In this document: positions 11,447 to 25,563 of the stretch, piece by piece | How the letters are laid out: every line of letters begins with the position of its first letter | How positions within the stretch are numbered: position 1 is the stretch's first letter | Source: Oscheius onirici | Taxonomy: Eukaryota > Nematoda > Chromadorea > Rhabditida > Rhabditidae | Assembly: GCA_932521025.1 (NCBI GenBank) | Contig: OW051472.1 | Coordinates: 5,084,001-5,148,000 of the forward strand | Reading direction: 5' to 3' | DNA: 64,000 bases | Notes under the pieces: generated by a model | Database searches by the model: none | What the model saw: only the letters and a program-made list of their open reading frames with translations | What the model was told of the DNA's origin: nothing | Program-made: the position numbers and the translations under genes

Positions 11447-11773
11447 TACAATTCTGTCTTTTTTCCTCACAATCAGAATCCAGCTCATTTAAGCGTTGTC
11501 TTTTCCCCCACATTTTTCGCGTTTTACATATTGCGAAGTGCATATAATGCCTAGCCTCTTTTCGAAGATAAAAATCAATATTCAACCCAGTTTCAGGATC
11601 TTGTAATCCGTGTCCATCTTTTCAGCGAGAAATCTCGTAGTTTGTGAATTTAACACTACGCCCTTGCTGTTTTGACGCTTTATTGTGTTCCGCCATCAGG
11701 TTCGAACCGTTTTATTGTTCTTATTCTACTTTTCCCTTTCTCTCTATCTCAAATTCTCATTTTTTGCTTCCAG
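11447..11773. other. Intergenic region upstream of the lipase
   Basis: No coding exon can be supported here. The first exon of the lipase gene (with its ATG) should lie in this stretch, but I could not fix it. Confidence 0.4.
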
Positions 11774-13733
11774 GTCTTCGGAAAGTGCCGTCTATAGAAA
11801 CCTAGGAATTTCTTATATTTTCATGGTATTTTCGTGTTTTCCTTCAAAAACCTCATCTTTTTAGAGACAAGATCCGGACAAAATTGATGAGGAGAGCAAA
11901 AAGAAACGACCCGAAATAACGAATGGTGTCTCACGGTGAGTTTGTTCTGAACTGGGTGTCCTTATCTTGCACTTTCCAGGGCACCACCTCCCTCAACTGA
12001 AGAGATCAAAACAAAAACAAACGACGAGGCAGTGACGGTAGAACCTCCCGTTAAACGAACTATTTCTTTCGACGGGGTAACTTTGATTTAGTTTTCATCC
12101 TAAAATATCCCTTCTGTTCCAGCTTGCATCATTTCTTAAAGTCAGCTTTTCGCCGGCAGACAAAGTAGAAGAGGAAAAGAAGGAGAAAATGCGTCTTCTT
12201 CGCCCAATTATCACTCAAACGCCCATAAAAAGTAGGAATTTCCAAGTTTTTGAAAAACATGTCTTTTAGCCATAAACAAGTTCTGCATATCCTTGAGTGG
12301 TTGCGGGTTTCTAGGTTCCTATCACTTCGGAGCTGTTAATTGTCTTATAAAAAACGGCAAGGTTTGTGGCTATTTTTTCTTTGCTTATACAAGTTTTTAA
12401 GCCAGTTTTATCAAAATTAGAAAGAGTTAGTGGTGCTTCCGCCGGCAGCCTAGTGGCTTCAGTTCTTCTCCTCGCTCCAGAAAAGTGATGTTTTCCTTTT
12501 TTTCACGCTTCTTTTCTTTTAGAATAGGTCTAAGCTTGGATATCTTGTATGCAATGGCCGAGGAGCTCAATACGCTTAAATTTGGAGCTCTGACGCCCGG
12601 ATATCAGCTCAACGAAAAATTAGTTAAAGTTGTCGAGGCGCATCTTCCTGACGATGTCCGGCCTGCCAAAAACAAGCTATATATTTCGGTGACCGACTAT
12701 AAAGTTTGTTTTTCGTCGTTGTTCTTATAAATTGGTACTTTCAGACACGAGAAAACGTCTTACTGTCAGACTTTCAAGACAAGCAGGAGCTTCTCGCCGC
12801 CCTGATGGCCAGCTGCTTTATTCCGATGTACTCGATGGGATATAAAGGAATTCCTCCAAAAATTAACGGAAAAGTAGGCATTTTTAATAATGTTGGTTTG
12901 ATCTACACCAGCCGTCTACGACGGCTTTCACCGCCCTGGCGCTTTTAGTTTTACATTTTTATTGACGGTATCAAAGGGGGTTCCTAGGTCCCTGGCACCT
13001 GCGACACTCAAATAAAGGCGCTCAGAATCTGTCTATGTCCTGAATTCCCATCCAAGCCCATCTTTGACACAATATCTCTTCGCTCAACTAACCCTTTATC
13101 ACTCCCAGTGAAAAAGTGACTCTAATGCTGACATTTTTGACTTGTGGCGACGAATCTTGTGGCCATGGACAAACAAACATCCAAACAGAGTCCACGACAG
13201 ACACATTGCGCTTTAGATAGTTTAGATTTCCCTAGGCAAATTTGCTTGCGTTCGCAAGAATCCAGCCTTACCTCTTGTTTTTTATTATTTCTGAAAAACA
13301 CAAAAGATTCGATAATCTCGTTAGCGAAAAAAGCGAAGGAATGCGAGACAGATCGTGGCCAACTTCTTCACAACTTCACCGCTTTCAGTACTACATCGAC
13401 GGCGGCTATTCGAACAACCTGCCCGATTTTGACGACGTCCGAACAATCACAATTTCTCCGTTCAGCGGTGTCGCCGACATCTCTCCTACGGATCAGATGC
13501 TCTTCGAGTGGAAAATGAGCCTCGGTCTTCAGCAGATGAATGTAAAATTGTTTTTCTACCTAATACAAAGTAAACTTCAGGTAAATATGCAGAATTTGGT
13601 GCGTGGAGCTCAAGCGCTCTTCCCTCCCAAGAAGGAAATTCTCAAAGAGTACTACAATCGCGGCTACAAGGATACCTATCGATTCTTGCTCACCAACAAT
13701 CTTCTGGAACGAGACGGGGGTACCGCTGTTTAA
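11774..13733 (+). CDS. Patatin-like phospholipase (ATGL/PNPLA family), 5' end unresolved
   Basis: Ten exons (11774-11825, 11865-11935, 11980-12076, 12123-12231, 12270-12361, 12402-12484, 12523-12703, 12745-12873, 13389-13541, 13581-13733) join in phase to about 372 residues. A charged N-terminal leader rich in Lys/Glu precedes the patatin domain. The domain shows the oxyanion segment SGCGFLGSYHFGA, the nucleophile elbow GASAG with the catalytic Ser, and the DGGYSNN motif supplying the catalytic Asp. NVLLSDFQDKQELL and SCFIPMYS match the ATGL/adiponutrin branch, so the likely role is triacylglycerol or retinyl-ester hydrolysis at lipid droplets. The first recognised exon has no ATG, so the start is missing; the two most 5' exons are the least certain. 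The 515-nt intron before the DGG exon is unusually long for this gene. Confidence 0.82.
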
Positions 13734-13812
13734 TCCTTTTTAGGGACATATAAATGTACACAAATCTCATGGGTATCCGTCTAGTCATATTCCAAAGCCT
13801 TTTTTAATTGTA

Positions 13813-13818
13813 AATAAA
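13813..13818 (+). terminator. AATAAA polyadenylation signal (lipase)
   Basis: AATAAA lies 80 nt after the lipase stop codon and before the EBAG9 start. Confidence 0.6.
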
Positions 13819-13928
13819 CAAATTTCTTTTTACCTTCGTGTTTTCACGAGAAAACGTGTTCTCTGTGGATATCAGCGACTGTATCTCTTGTTGTTTTCTC
13901 CCAGAAACGCTCGTTTTCAGACTGAAAA

Positions 13929-16769
13929 ATGTCGACTGTGCGACTAGTCATCGGGCGAATTCTTCGATTTTTCCAATTTATTGCGGCTCTCTTCAAACGC
14001 GCCCTATGCTTCCTCAAAAGGAGGGAACATATAGGAGAATTGCCATTTACCGGTGAGCGTTTTTCTATTATGGTCATGCTGGTAGTACTCAAGCAGTCAG
14101 TAAGTGTTTCCGTATGTAATTACGTGAATTGGACCTTTCTCTAAATGTTCAATATGATTCGGGTTTTCAGTGAAATCGAATGCTCCAGTACAGCCAATGG
14201 AGTCAGCGCCACCTCAAACTGGCACCTGGGGAAACGATTTCCAGTGGAGCGAAAAGACGATCGTCGAGGACAAAATAGACCAATGGAGGAGGAGCAAAGA
14301 AACACATCCGAGTCAGTCGTCAGAGCCGGACTTTTTCAACGATATGATTCCAGAAATCAAACGGCCGAAAAAGGCTAATTTTTTTTGTTTTCCTTAGAAA
14401 CGTAGCCTTTTCAGGCAATTTTAAAGACGAAAACTTCAAGTTCTGAGCAGGCGACCGCTCCAAAGAATCTCTTCGCGTTCGCAGGAGAGGAAATAGCTCC
14501 GGTGGGCCATTTTTGGCGTTTTTAAACCTTAAAAAAGTCAAATAGGTACTTTTAAAACGCTGTATTCGATATAATTTCATCTTTTTCAATATAATTATGA
14601 GAGATTGTTGACTTGTCGACTGAGACAGTCCAAACCCTGCCGGACTTCCTGCGTTGTGCAGCCTTTCTGGTGATGGACGAGCTCAAATTGCTGGAATTTA
14701 TACCTGTTTGAGCTGGTTCAAATAAAACAAACCAAAATCTGTTCAACGCCTTTAAGACAAGTCCGATCACAGGCAGACTGATCCTTGCAGCAGGTCGTCA
14801 GCTGGCTTTGGACAGATTTTCCACATTCGGCTGAAAATTGGTCCACATTTGAATTTGTCGCATATATTTGATATAAGCGTTTGATTAATTCAGTTCTTGA
14901 GCACGTCAAATGCAGTGATACGCTCGCTAAAATTGCAAAAATACTGTCCTTCCATTAGGCTTGTTAGATAACGTCCAGAAGAAGTTACTCTCTACTTGTT
15001 ACCGCATGACACAAGCTGCTACATCGGAGCGAAAGCGAAATCAGTTTTATTCTTACTCTTCACCCGAAGTGTATCAATTAGGCGCAATCTATATCGCATC
15101 ACGGCATCAAGCACATACCGGTTTTTCTCGCTTTCTAAGCGATGAATCTTTCTGACTGATTGACTTACTCGTGGCAGACAGATTACAGACTCCACTAGCT
15201 CCGAGCGGAGAGCTGTTCTTGTCCGTCTCGTCGGCCTTGTGCACGGCACTGTTCAACGTAGCGTTGTACCTCTGCAGTTTTAGCTGAATCAGATTGTAGC
15301 GGCGCTTTTCGGCCTCTGACATGGTCTAAAAGTGGTCTTTTTTAGTTCAAAAAACAAAAAACTACTTCAACATTGCAGTTTTCGAATTCCTGAACGTATT
15401 GGCAGACCTCGATGCTGGCATCAACTCGAGAGGTTCCGTCACGCTCGAGCTTGATTTCTCTGCAATTTTCATGTAATTTTTGCGATTTTTTAGCTCACCG
15501 AATGTAGTGATTCGGAGCAAGGACTGGGTTCGTGCGGAGAGACGGTCCGACGATTGGAAGAGACTCGGTATCTCTCCAGACGCACTTTTCACGTCCGGCG
15601 GAATCTAAAGAGCGTTTTTTTAACTTTTAAAACTGACCAGTCTCTATTCTGGTAGCCATAGAGGTACAGCAGAGCACCATCAGCGAGTTCTGATTGATCA
15701 GAAGCCCTGAGACAAAAGTCCTTCGGCCCTTGAAAGCTCCGTAGGCAAGATGGTCCGTGCAGGATTTCTTCCATTCGCATTGTTGTGTGCAAGCGTAGGG
15801 TACAAACTTGGCACAGACTGCCTAAAAACCTTCTTTTTAATTCTCTTGACCAGCTCTTACGTTATTAGCCTCGTAGCTGAAAAGTTTCTGGCCGACGTAG
15901 CATTGTACGTTGGCTTCGACCAAAACTGGGAGCAGAAGAACAAGAAGGTAGTACATTCTAAAAAAAATTTTTGTCGAAAATCAAAAGAAAATGGCAGGAC
16001 GGGGGAGGAGCTGCCGACTGTGCCTTCCACACAACTCGATTGTGGACTGAAAACGCTTCTTTTTCACTACGCTATCACACGGCAGCCAGAAATATGGAGA
16101 GAATGAGCGTCTGGATGAGCGTAAACGGGTTGAGTGGGTCAAAATGGCTGGTTTTTAGCTATGAGAGAGAGAGAGAGAGTAAGTAATCGCCGAGGTTACG
16201 CTACAGGATCGTGCCGGATATTTGTTGACAAGGTGCTAGCTGTGTGGACACGGAGAGAGGCTAACCTTGAATGCGCAGGTTTCGTACAACTGACTGGTTC
16301 CTTCTGTACGCGACGACGATCCTGGTCAAGATGGGGGCGAAAAGCTGTGGCGCGCTGTGGCATCATAATTGATCACCTCTTGATTCTCGGGATAAGTGCC
16401 AAAATAATCTTTACAAAGAATGCTTGAAGAATTTTTGGGATAAAACTTAACCTCGGTTCTAGCAGGCCGTAACGACAGAATCCCTCTGGGCAAACTGATT
16501 CCGTGACCCTTTTGCACCAGTTTGCCCGACAATTCAAAAAAAAGAAGGTCTATAATTTAATTTTCGGGTAAAAAACAAATTTTTAATTTGTTTTGTAATC
16601 CGCGAGCTTTCAGATTGGTAACGTGCTTGGCGAATTAGACGAGACGGCAGCCTGGGATGACGACATCTCCTCGACTCTTCACGAACACAGACTCGAGAAG
16701 CAGAAGGCCCGTCACGAAGAGTATGACCGCCGCATGCAGACCAGAAAAGGTGTCTATGGACAGACGTAA
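13929..16769 (+). CDS. EBAG9: EBAG9/RCAS1 homologue
   Basis: Four exons (13929-14052, 14171-14373, 14415-14501, 16614-16769) give 189 aa. A short N-terminal hydrophobic/basic segment (FQFIAALFKRALCFLKRR) resembles the membrane anchor of vertebrate EBAG9. The acidic middle with EPDFFNDMIPEIKRPKK matches the EBAG9 EPDYFKDM region, and the C-terminus (LGELDETAAWDDD, then a charged coiled coil HRLEKQKARHEEYDRRMQ) matches the conserved tail. EBAG9 is a Golgi-associated modulator of vesicle traffic and glycan processing. Exon 2 appears to use a GC 5' splice site (AAAAAG|GCTAAT) because no GT option keeps the frame. The 2.1-kb last intron holds an antisense secreted-protein gene. Extra small exons could be missed there. 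Confidence 0.75.
14595..15956 (-). CDS. Secreted cysteine-rich protein nested antisense in the EBAG9 intron
   Basis: Seven exons on the minus strand (15956-15861, 15821-15638, 15604-15499, 15459-15366, 15325-15169, 14926-14748, 14690-14595) all join in phase to 303 aa. The start MYYLLVLLLPVLVEA is a clear signal peptide, and the ATG sits one base after a TTTTTTTTAG acceptor. The mature part has about 20 cysteines in two clusters: one early (CAKFVPYACTQQCEWKKSC, then LCC) and one late (ECGKSVQSQLTTCC, CDRTC, GCT, LDC), joined by a hydrophilic coil (SEAEKRRYNLIQLKLQRYN). The pattern is reminiscent of nematode extracellular Cys modules, but I do not recognise the family. A secreted, disulfide-stabilised extracellular role is inferred. 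Its whole length lies inside one intron of the plus-strand EBAG9 gene. Confidence 0.72.
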
Positions 16770-16833
16770 CTCTCATTTTGATCTATTCGTTTTGTGATCT
16801 GTACATAGGGTTTGTATCTAGTCTTGAAGGGGG

Positions 16834-16839
16834 AATAAA
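16834..16839 (+). terminator. AATAAA polyadenylation signal (EBAG9)
   Basis: AATAAA lies 65 nt after the EBAG9 stop codon. Confidence 0.6.
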
Positions 16840-17139
16840 GCTCATTTCAGTGAACAGATGTGTTTTTGCCAAACGCAATTTGTTCCTCAGTCTATTTTTC
16901 AGTCGGTGTCTGCTCCGAATGAGGGAAAGAGGCGGACAGCTCCCGAAGGGATGAGAGACAGTAGAGAGGTCAGAGCCCTCTAATGAGTCAGAACCAATTC
17001 AAAGATGTCCAGATGAAGGAACAATGGCCAGAGACGAGACCCAGAAATGGGCGGCATTTGAAATGCATTTGAGCTATCTGGGGGCTCCTGACTAGTCTAG
17101 AAGTCGCTCTCTCCGTCGACTCTCCTCTTCTCTCCAAAA
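16840..17139. other. Beta-tubulin upstream region
   Basis: A 300-nt stretch separates the EBAG9 poly(A) signal from the tubulin ATG. It must hold the tubulin promoter and 5' UTR; I see no obvious TATA box or conserved element. Confidence 0.4.
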
Positions 17140-19992
<2,853 letters not shown>

Positions 19993-20073
19993 GTCTCTCT
20001 CTCTCTCTCTACAGTATTCGATGTCACATTTAAAATTTTGCTTGCTTCCGCTGCCAACCACTATTTCGGGGAT

Positions 20074-20079
20074 AATAAA
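20074..20079 (+). terminator. AATAAA polyadenylation signal (beta-tubulin)
   Basis: AATAAA lies 82 nt after the tubulin stop codon. Confidence 0.6.
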
Positions 20080-20292
20080 CATGTTTCTTAGCCTCGAAGC
20101 TCTCTAAACTTCCAGACTACACTTGAAAGTAAACACAGTTCCGCTACCGTTACCAGTTTGCATAAAAAGGGGAAGACGACATCCTCTTGCTACACTTTTC
20201 GTGAGTCACTCTCCAGTCTCTATCTCTGAATCACTGTTGCATCTCTCAGCCCTTTAAAAGAAAGAAAACCTCCCTATTAGTCAGTCTTTAGA

Positions 20293-21164
20293 ATGAAGAT
20301 TCTTCTCGTCTTCTTGGCTCTTATTCCGTTCAGCGAGGCTTGTTTCTCTCTCGGAGGCTGTGGAGGAGGCTGTTTACCAACAATCCCTCCGGTCTGTCGA
20401 GGAGGATGTGGTGGCGGATATGGCTGTGGATCGTACGGCTGCTACAAGCTGAAGGCAAAGGCCCGTTCTGCTAAAACACTCTCTCTGCTTTCCGGAATTC
20501 ACGTAAGTTCTGTTCTTTGAACTGGACAAATAGGACATGCTCCTTCCGAAAATCCCAACTTTCTCTTGATTAAGCACTAAAAAATTGCTGAAAGCGTTGA
20601 ATTCGTAAAAAAGGATTTTTTTTTCAGAAGACTACCTCCTCTCCAGATGAACGCTTCATGGACTGCTGTCAAGAGAGAAAATTGCCAGACAGCTGTCTGA
20701 ACAAGTGTTCCTACCGTTCGTACACCAGAACTTCCCTCCAGGCGATGTACTTCAAACAAGACTCTTGTCCCCTTCAGGTACTCGACCCGTTTTCATAACA
20801 CAGTAGTTTTTAGGCTGCTGCTGACATTCATTTCTGTGCAGCGCAGGGTCGAGACCATCGTGCCTGCTGTGAACGGAATGGGGTTTCCACGACCCTGGCC
20901 GGATCAAAGTGCCTTCAATTTTGTGACTTGAGGCCGGGAAATGTTACTCAACTTGGTATGACATCTTCCTACCTTTTAATGTTTTAAGATTTTTCCTACA
21001 TTTCTTGTCTGGATCGCTTCGACAACCTGAAGACATGTTTCTACCAGGATTCGGCGCGCCAGGATCTGCCTCCGAAACAGTTTGTCTTCTCAGAAGACGA
21101 CACTGTTGATGTCTCGGGACCTGCTCCTACCAGACCGCCCAAAAAAGCAAAAACTTTCAGCTAA
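20293..21164 (+). CDS. Secreted protein with nematode DB-type cysteine module
   Basis: Four exons (20293-20502, 20628-20777, 20814-20955, 20989-21164) join in phase to 225 aa. The start MKILLVFLALIPFSEA is a signal peptide. A Gly/Cys-rich segment (GGCGGGCLP, GGCGGGYGCG) follows. Then comes a 12-Cys module: FMDCCQERKLPDSCLNKCSY, SCPLQ, HFCAAQGRDHRACCERNG, KCLQFCDL, SCLDRF and TCFYQD. Spacing and the CC pairs match the Pfam DB domain, found mostly in nematode extracellular proteins and of unknown function. The C-terminus is a hydrophilic Pro/Lys tail. The family identity is by recall, not by search. This gene is the best taxonomic marker in the window. Confidence 0.85.
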
Positions 21165-21648
21165 TTGCACTATCTTTTCGTATTTATAATTATCTTAAAT
21201 GAACCTTATAAAACTAAATTTTGGTGGAGTTTACAAAAATACTACCATGCCTCGATGACCGATCTCCCCGTCTCATTGAAACAGTCGGGACAAAGTTCAT
21301 TGTTTTGTTCTTATCGAGACCAATCGGTTCCTCCCGTGACATTCTCTTGGCCTCAAGTGTTTTCTATTGATCAGATTGTCCTCGATGCATCTGCCAAGGG
21401 GGCTAGCCCACTGGCGAACAGGTTCACTTTCTTCTTTTAATCCCGTTGCCCGTCTGCCGCAATTTGTCCCAGTCCTTTTTCCAAACTGCCATCAATCCAT
21501 AAGTTGCCGGGGTGTTTACAGCTGCCACTGATAACATGGAGAAGAGAAAGAGGGAGCCCTTTCTCCACGCGGGTCGTATTTTTCCGAAGTCTCTTTGTTA
21601 TTTTACTTGAACTCTTCTCTCGCCCATCTCAAGCATCATTCCAGAAAA
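21165..21648. other. Intergenic region, no gene seen
   Basis: No conserved coding frame is visible. A TTCCAG acceptor-like site lies four bases before the next ATG. Confidence 0.4.
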
Positions 21649-23561
21649 ATGAAGCCCAACTCGAAGTGGTTCGTTCTCTCGTCGCTCTTCTTTCTCTTCT
21701 TCGCCTATTCTCTCCACAAACCTTTCCCAGCAGGATTCTGTAAATCGCCTCTAGATCGAGCTATACTCTACGTTATTGAACCTTTTCTCAGAGTCACCTA
21801 CTATTGGCCTGTCAGTTTTCTTATTTCCTGTTTAAAACTCACTTCCAGAGTCTGGCTTTCTTTACCAAAGCCACTGACCGCGTCTGGTGGACTCGTAGCA
21901 TCTTCGTAGCCTTATCTCCGATCATGAGTCTCAAGTGGGATTCCCATGGAACCATCAAGACGGAGACTGTTCAATGGGCTGGGGTTACTGTAAGTTCAGG
22001 ACAAAGAAAGATTGGGTGAGCCAAGTTTAGACCAGAGTCTACTCTCCCAAAGAGAATGCCACTACTGACGGAGCTGTTGTGTTTCTGCACGGAGGCGGTT
22101 TTGCGATTGGAAATATCTATTTGTACGATTCTTTGACGAAACGGATGGCTGCCATGTGAGAGTTCAATTTTGACCAGAGACGACCGGTTCTACAGGTTGA
22201 ACTCGGTTGTTATTTCGATCGACTACCGTCTCTCCCCGGAAACCGTCTTTCCTGGTCAGTTAAACGACTGCGAGGGAGTTCTGGAGCATTTTATCGAGGT
22301 TGCCAAAGAAAGATACGGTGTTGATGCGAATAAGGTGAAAAGATATGGGATTAATACAGTAGATTGTTCAGATAGTCATTATGGGAGACTCTGCCGGCGG
22401 AAATTTGGCAGCTGTCATCACGCAGCGTAGAAAATTACGCGGAGCTGTTCCTCAACTGCTCGGACAAGTCTTGCTCTATCCTCTTCTGCAGCTGGCTGAT
22501 TTACAATCCACTTCTTACCGGTACTACCACAAACATTTGGACGGATTCGCTTTTGTTGGTAAGGAGGTTAAAAATTGCGAAGAAATGAGAAAAATATTAA
22601 TCTCGGTCTTTAGATCCAGCCTCGGTTGCCCTCTACTACATGTTCTACGCGGGAATTGACATGAACAAGCACGGTCATTTAGTCGACCACATTTTGACCA
22701 ATAGTCACGTGAAAAATGAACATATGGACGCAATTAGCAAGGTGGGTCCGTCATTGTACCGACATTAGATTACTTCAGTACCTCCGCTTCGAAGAGTTCT
22801 CTCATCTCAACTACTCCGGAGCCGATATTCCCGCGAAACAAATGTCTGAGCCGCATTCTGAACTCCAGGAGATCATGGCGCCGTGGATAGTGAACCCGGA
22901 ATTCTCTCCAATTATGAGAGAAGATCTTTCGGGACTTCCGAAAGCGCTAGTAGTCACCTGTGAATACGATGTGCTTCGTGATGAGGGCATGATGTATGCC
23001 AAACGACTAGAGGTTAGTTTTTGGAGGATTCTTGTGGAACTTTCATGACGTTCAAGTGTTCGTTTCGAGGCCCGACTTCATGTCTCACGTTCAAAACATC
23101 GAAGACATCAAACTTTGGAATTTTTAACTGGCAGCAATACCGTAGATACAGAAAATGTACATAACCCCACCCCTTCCGAAAAAGCACGCAGACCTGGGCG
23201 CAATTTGAAATTCTTATTTGCCTGTAAAATGCATAGTTTGCTAATGTTTAGAAATGAAGGGGCTTCTATTGGAAATTCCAAGGTTTGTTTCGCAAAGAAA
23301 AATAAGGTCCACAAGTTTGTGTTCTCTCGTGCCCTCTGAATTGCAAAGAACAGCTGTTGTTTTGCTTGTTTACATGGTGTCTGACTCTGAAAAAGAACGA
23401 ACAAGAAGACTGTTTTTTAGGAGGCCGGCGTGCCGACGACTCACAAAAACTACGTCAACGGCTTTCATGCAATGCTCAATTTCCATTGGGAGATTGACGA
23501 AGCTTACCAGGCCACCGAGGAAATCGTCGACTGGGTCCGCGGAGTTTTGACCTCAGTCTGA
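21649..23561 (+). CDS. Arylacetamide deacetylase-like alpha/beta hydrolase
   Basis: Eight exons (21649-21810, 21849-21989, 22031-22155, 22196-22334, 22372-22558, 22614-22741, 22779-23012, 23421-23561) join in phase to 418 aa, near the 400 aa typical of AADAC. An N-terminal hydrophobic segment ([16 protein letters not shown]) would act as a signal anchor into the ER lumen. The hormone-sensitive-lipase family signatures are complete: oxyanion hole FLHGGGF, nucleophile GDSAGG, acid EYDVLRDEG and base NGFHAM. These enzymes hydrolyse acyl esters and amides, including neutral lipids and drugs. The ATG sits four bases after TTCCAG. The last intron is 408 nt, longer than its neighbours, with no coding content that I can see. 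Confidence 0.9.
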
Positions 23562-25563
23562 GATTGTAGTAGTCTAGTTCAATATGTTCTACCTCCCTGT
23601 ACGTGTACCCCTCACAACCGGTTAAAAAGCTCAAAGCATTCCCCCAATAAAGTCTCATTTTGTCGATTATGAGCCAAAGATATCAGTCCCCTCTTTTTCT
23701 GATTCTTTTTTATGTTCTCTTCGTTGCAGGAGCCATCAGATAAGCATGGAGGTCTCGCCTGATCAGCCTGGGATTCCAAGAAAATCACGCCCCAGGCACG
23801 TGAGGGTTATTTATGAGGTGGTCAACTGGTCACCAGGTGCTATGACTAATCATTCGGTTCACAGCTTGTGAGAGCAATGTCGTGTCTGTCTGTCGGCAAG
23901 TAAAAGTCGAGGCAAGTTCTATCTTGTCAAAATAGAGATAAAACAACCCTTCTCTGAGCCTAGTCTGGAAAGTGAAAGTCGAGTCTAGAGGCTGAGTGAG
24001 TTAGCTGACATACCAGGGAAAGCTGCAAGGAATTTGGGTTCGTACAAGGAGTACTAAATGACAATAATTTGTTAGGAATGAAATATGTAGATGGATATCA
24101 GAGGTCTTACCACAGATGCACATTTTTCGTTTCCCTGGATGAAAGGTAATACTCCCAAATAAACAGTTTCTTCTACCACGCGTGAGCTGCCATCATGTGT
24201 TTTGTCCTTCCAAACAGCTGTGTTGCTCTTTGTCCCAGTGCCGGGAACCGACCGACAGCTGACACGCCAAACTGATCGACAAATTTGTCATCTGAAGTCT
24301 GCTCGCAGCACTTCATCTTCTGGCTCTGTGTCCATTTCTGCCTCTTTGATCAATCAGTTATCTGTCTTTTGATAGGGAAGACCCCTTCACCCTTTAGTGA
24401 CCGCTAGAGCTAAAGGCGTTCCCAGAAAAGTCGAGGCAGCTTCGGAACGTTAACGCCTACCGCAACCTGGCCACTCAGGAAGCACCCGCAGCCCATAAGT
24501 CTCTTCTGAACTCAAGCTTCAGTCGGGAAGAAACTTTACTTTACTTTAGAGCAGAACTAGAGACTAGCTCTCCCACTTCTGATGGACAGTAGTCTTTCTT
24601 GTTCAGATAGCGACAAAAACCAACAAAGACTTTGTATCGGACCTGTTCCAGATAACGGCCAGACTTTTTTTTTCAGCTCACTTGCTTTTTTTGAGCTTTA
24701 TAACTACTTTATTCTTGTTAATAGTCTCTGCATTTTTATGAAAATGATACCGTAACCATTCGATTCGAGACACCCCACCGTGGTAAAATTTGAATTCCTC
24801 TGCCCAATTGGAGGAAATGGGTATTGTAACGAAAGCAAACCGTCCTTTTCGTGTTGTCGGTACAAGTAAACGAGGAGCATCAAACTGAACTTTGTTCAGT
24901 CCAAAACTGATAGTGACTGTGATTTCGGCACCCTGTAAGCTTGTACTCGATGCTTCTTCCTGCTTTTTTTTTCGAAGACATTCTGGTAGAAAAAAACTTC
25001 GAGTTATCATCCGAAGACTGTTTTTGTTGTCAATACTGTCTAGAGCCATTTTATTTGTCTCCGGCACTGTTTCCAGTGAAAACTATCGAAAGTATCTGAA
25101 GACTGACAGTTTCCCGAATCAGCTGGGCGTCATTTCTAGACTCGAAGAGTGTCCTCTGTGCTCCTTTTGACCGACAAGAGACAATTTACGATTCTGCTCT
25201 TTTCAAAGATTACCGTTTCGTGGAAGCTGTAATGAGCAAAAAATAAATATTCTTCTCAGCAGCCGTTGAACTGAATATTGTGAAGATCATTTGATTTGAA
25301 AAAGCAGCTTGTTTTCTATGTTTTCTCACAATCCCGCAGCCGTGACTCTCAACAAAACATTGTACTTTACATTGTCTAAAAGACATTTTTCATACTGACT
25401 GTCTCTATATTTTTCTCGTTTGCCTCCTATCGCTTATCAGGCAGTGGTCCTCCCCAATAGTGATAGCTGGCACCCGTCTGTCCAGTCGGTCCGATATTCT
25501 CCCTCATTCCAAATTGATCTTTTTTCTACCTTATCCTTCAAAAAGTCAAGGTTTTAAGGTGAC
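23562..25563. other. Intergenic region, no gene seen
   Basis: Two kilobases without a supported gene. A poly(A) signal for the esterase lies at 23646. Frames in this stretch lack conserved motifs or exon-like ends. Confidence 0.45.
23646..23651 (+). terminator. AATAAA polyadenylation signal (esterase)
   Basis: AATAAA lies 85 nt after the esterase stop codon. Confidence 0.6.

Noticed and set aside
24678-25067. 129-aa minus-strand open frame
   Set aside because: It has no conserved motif and no plausible context; it looks like a chance frame in intergenic DNA.
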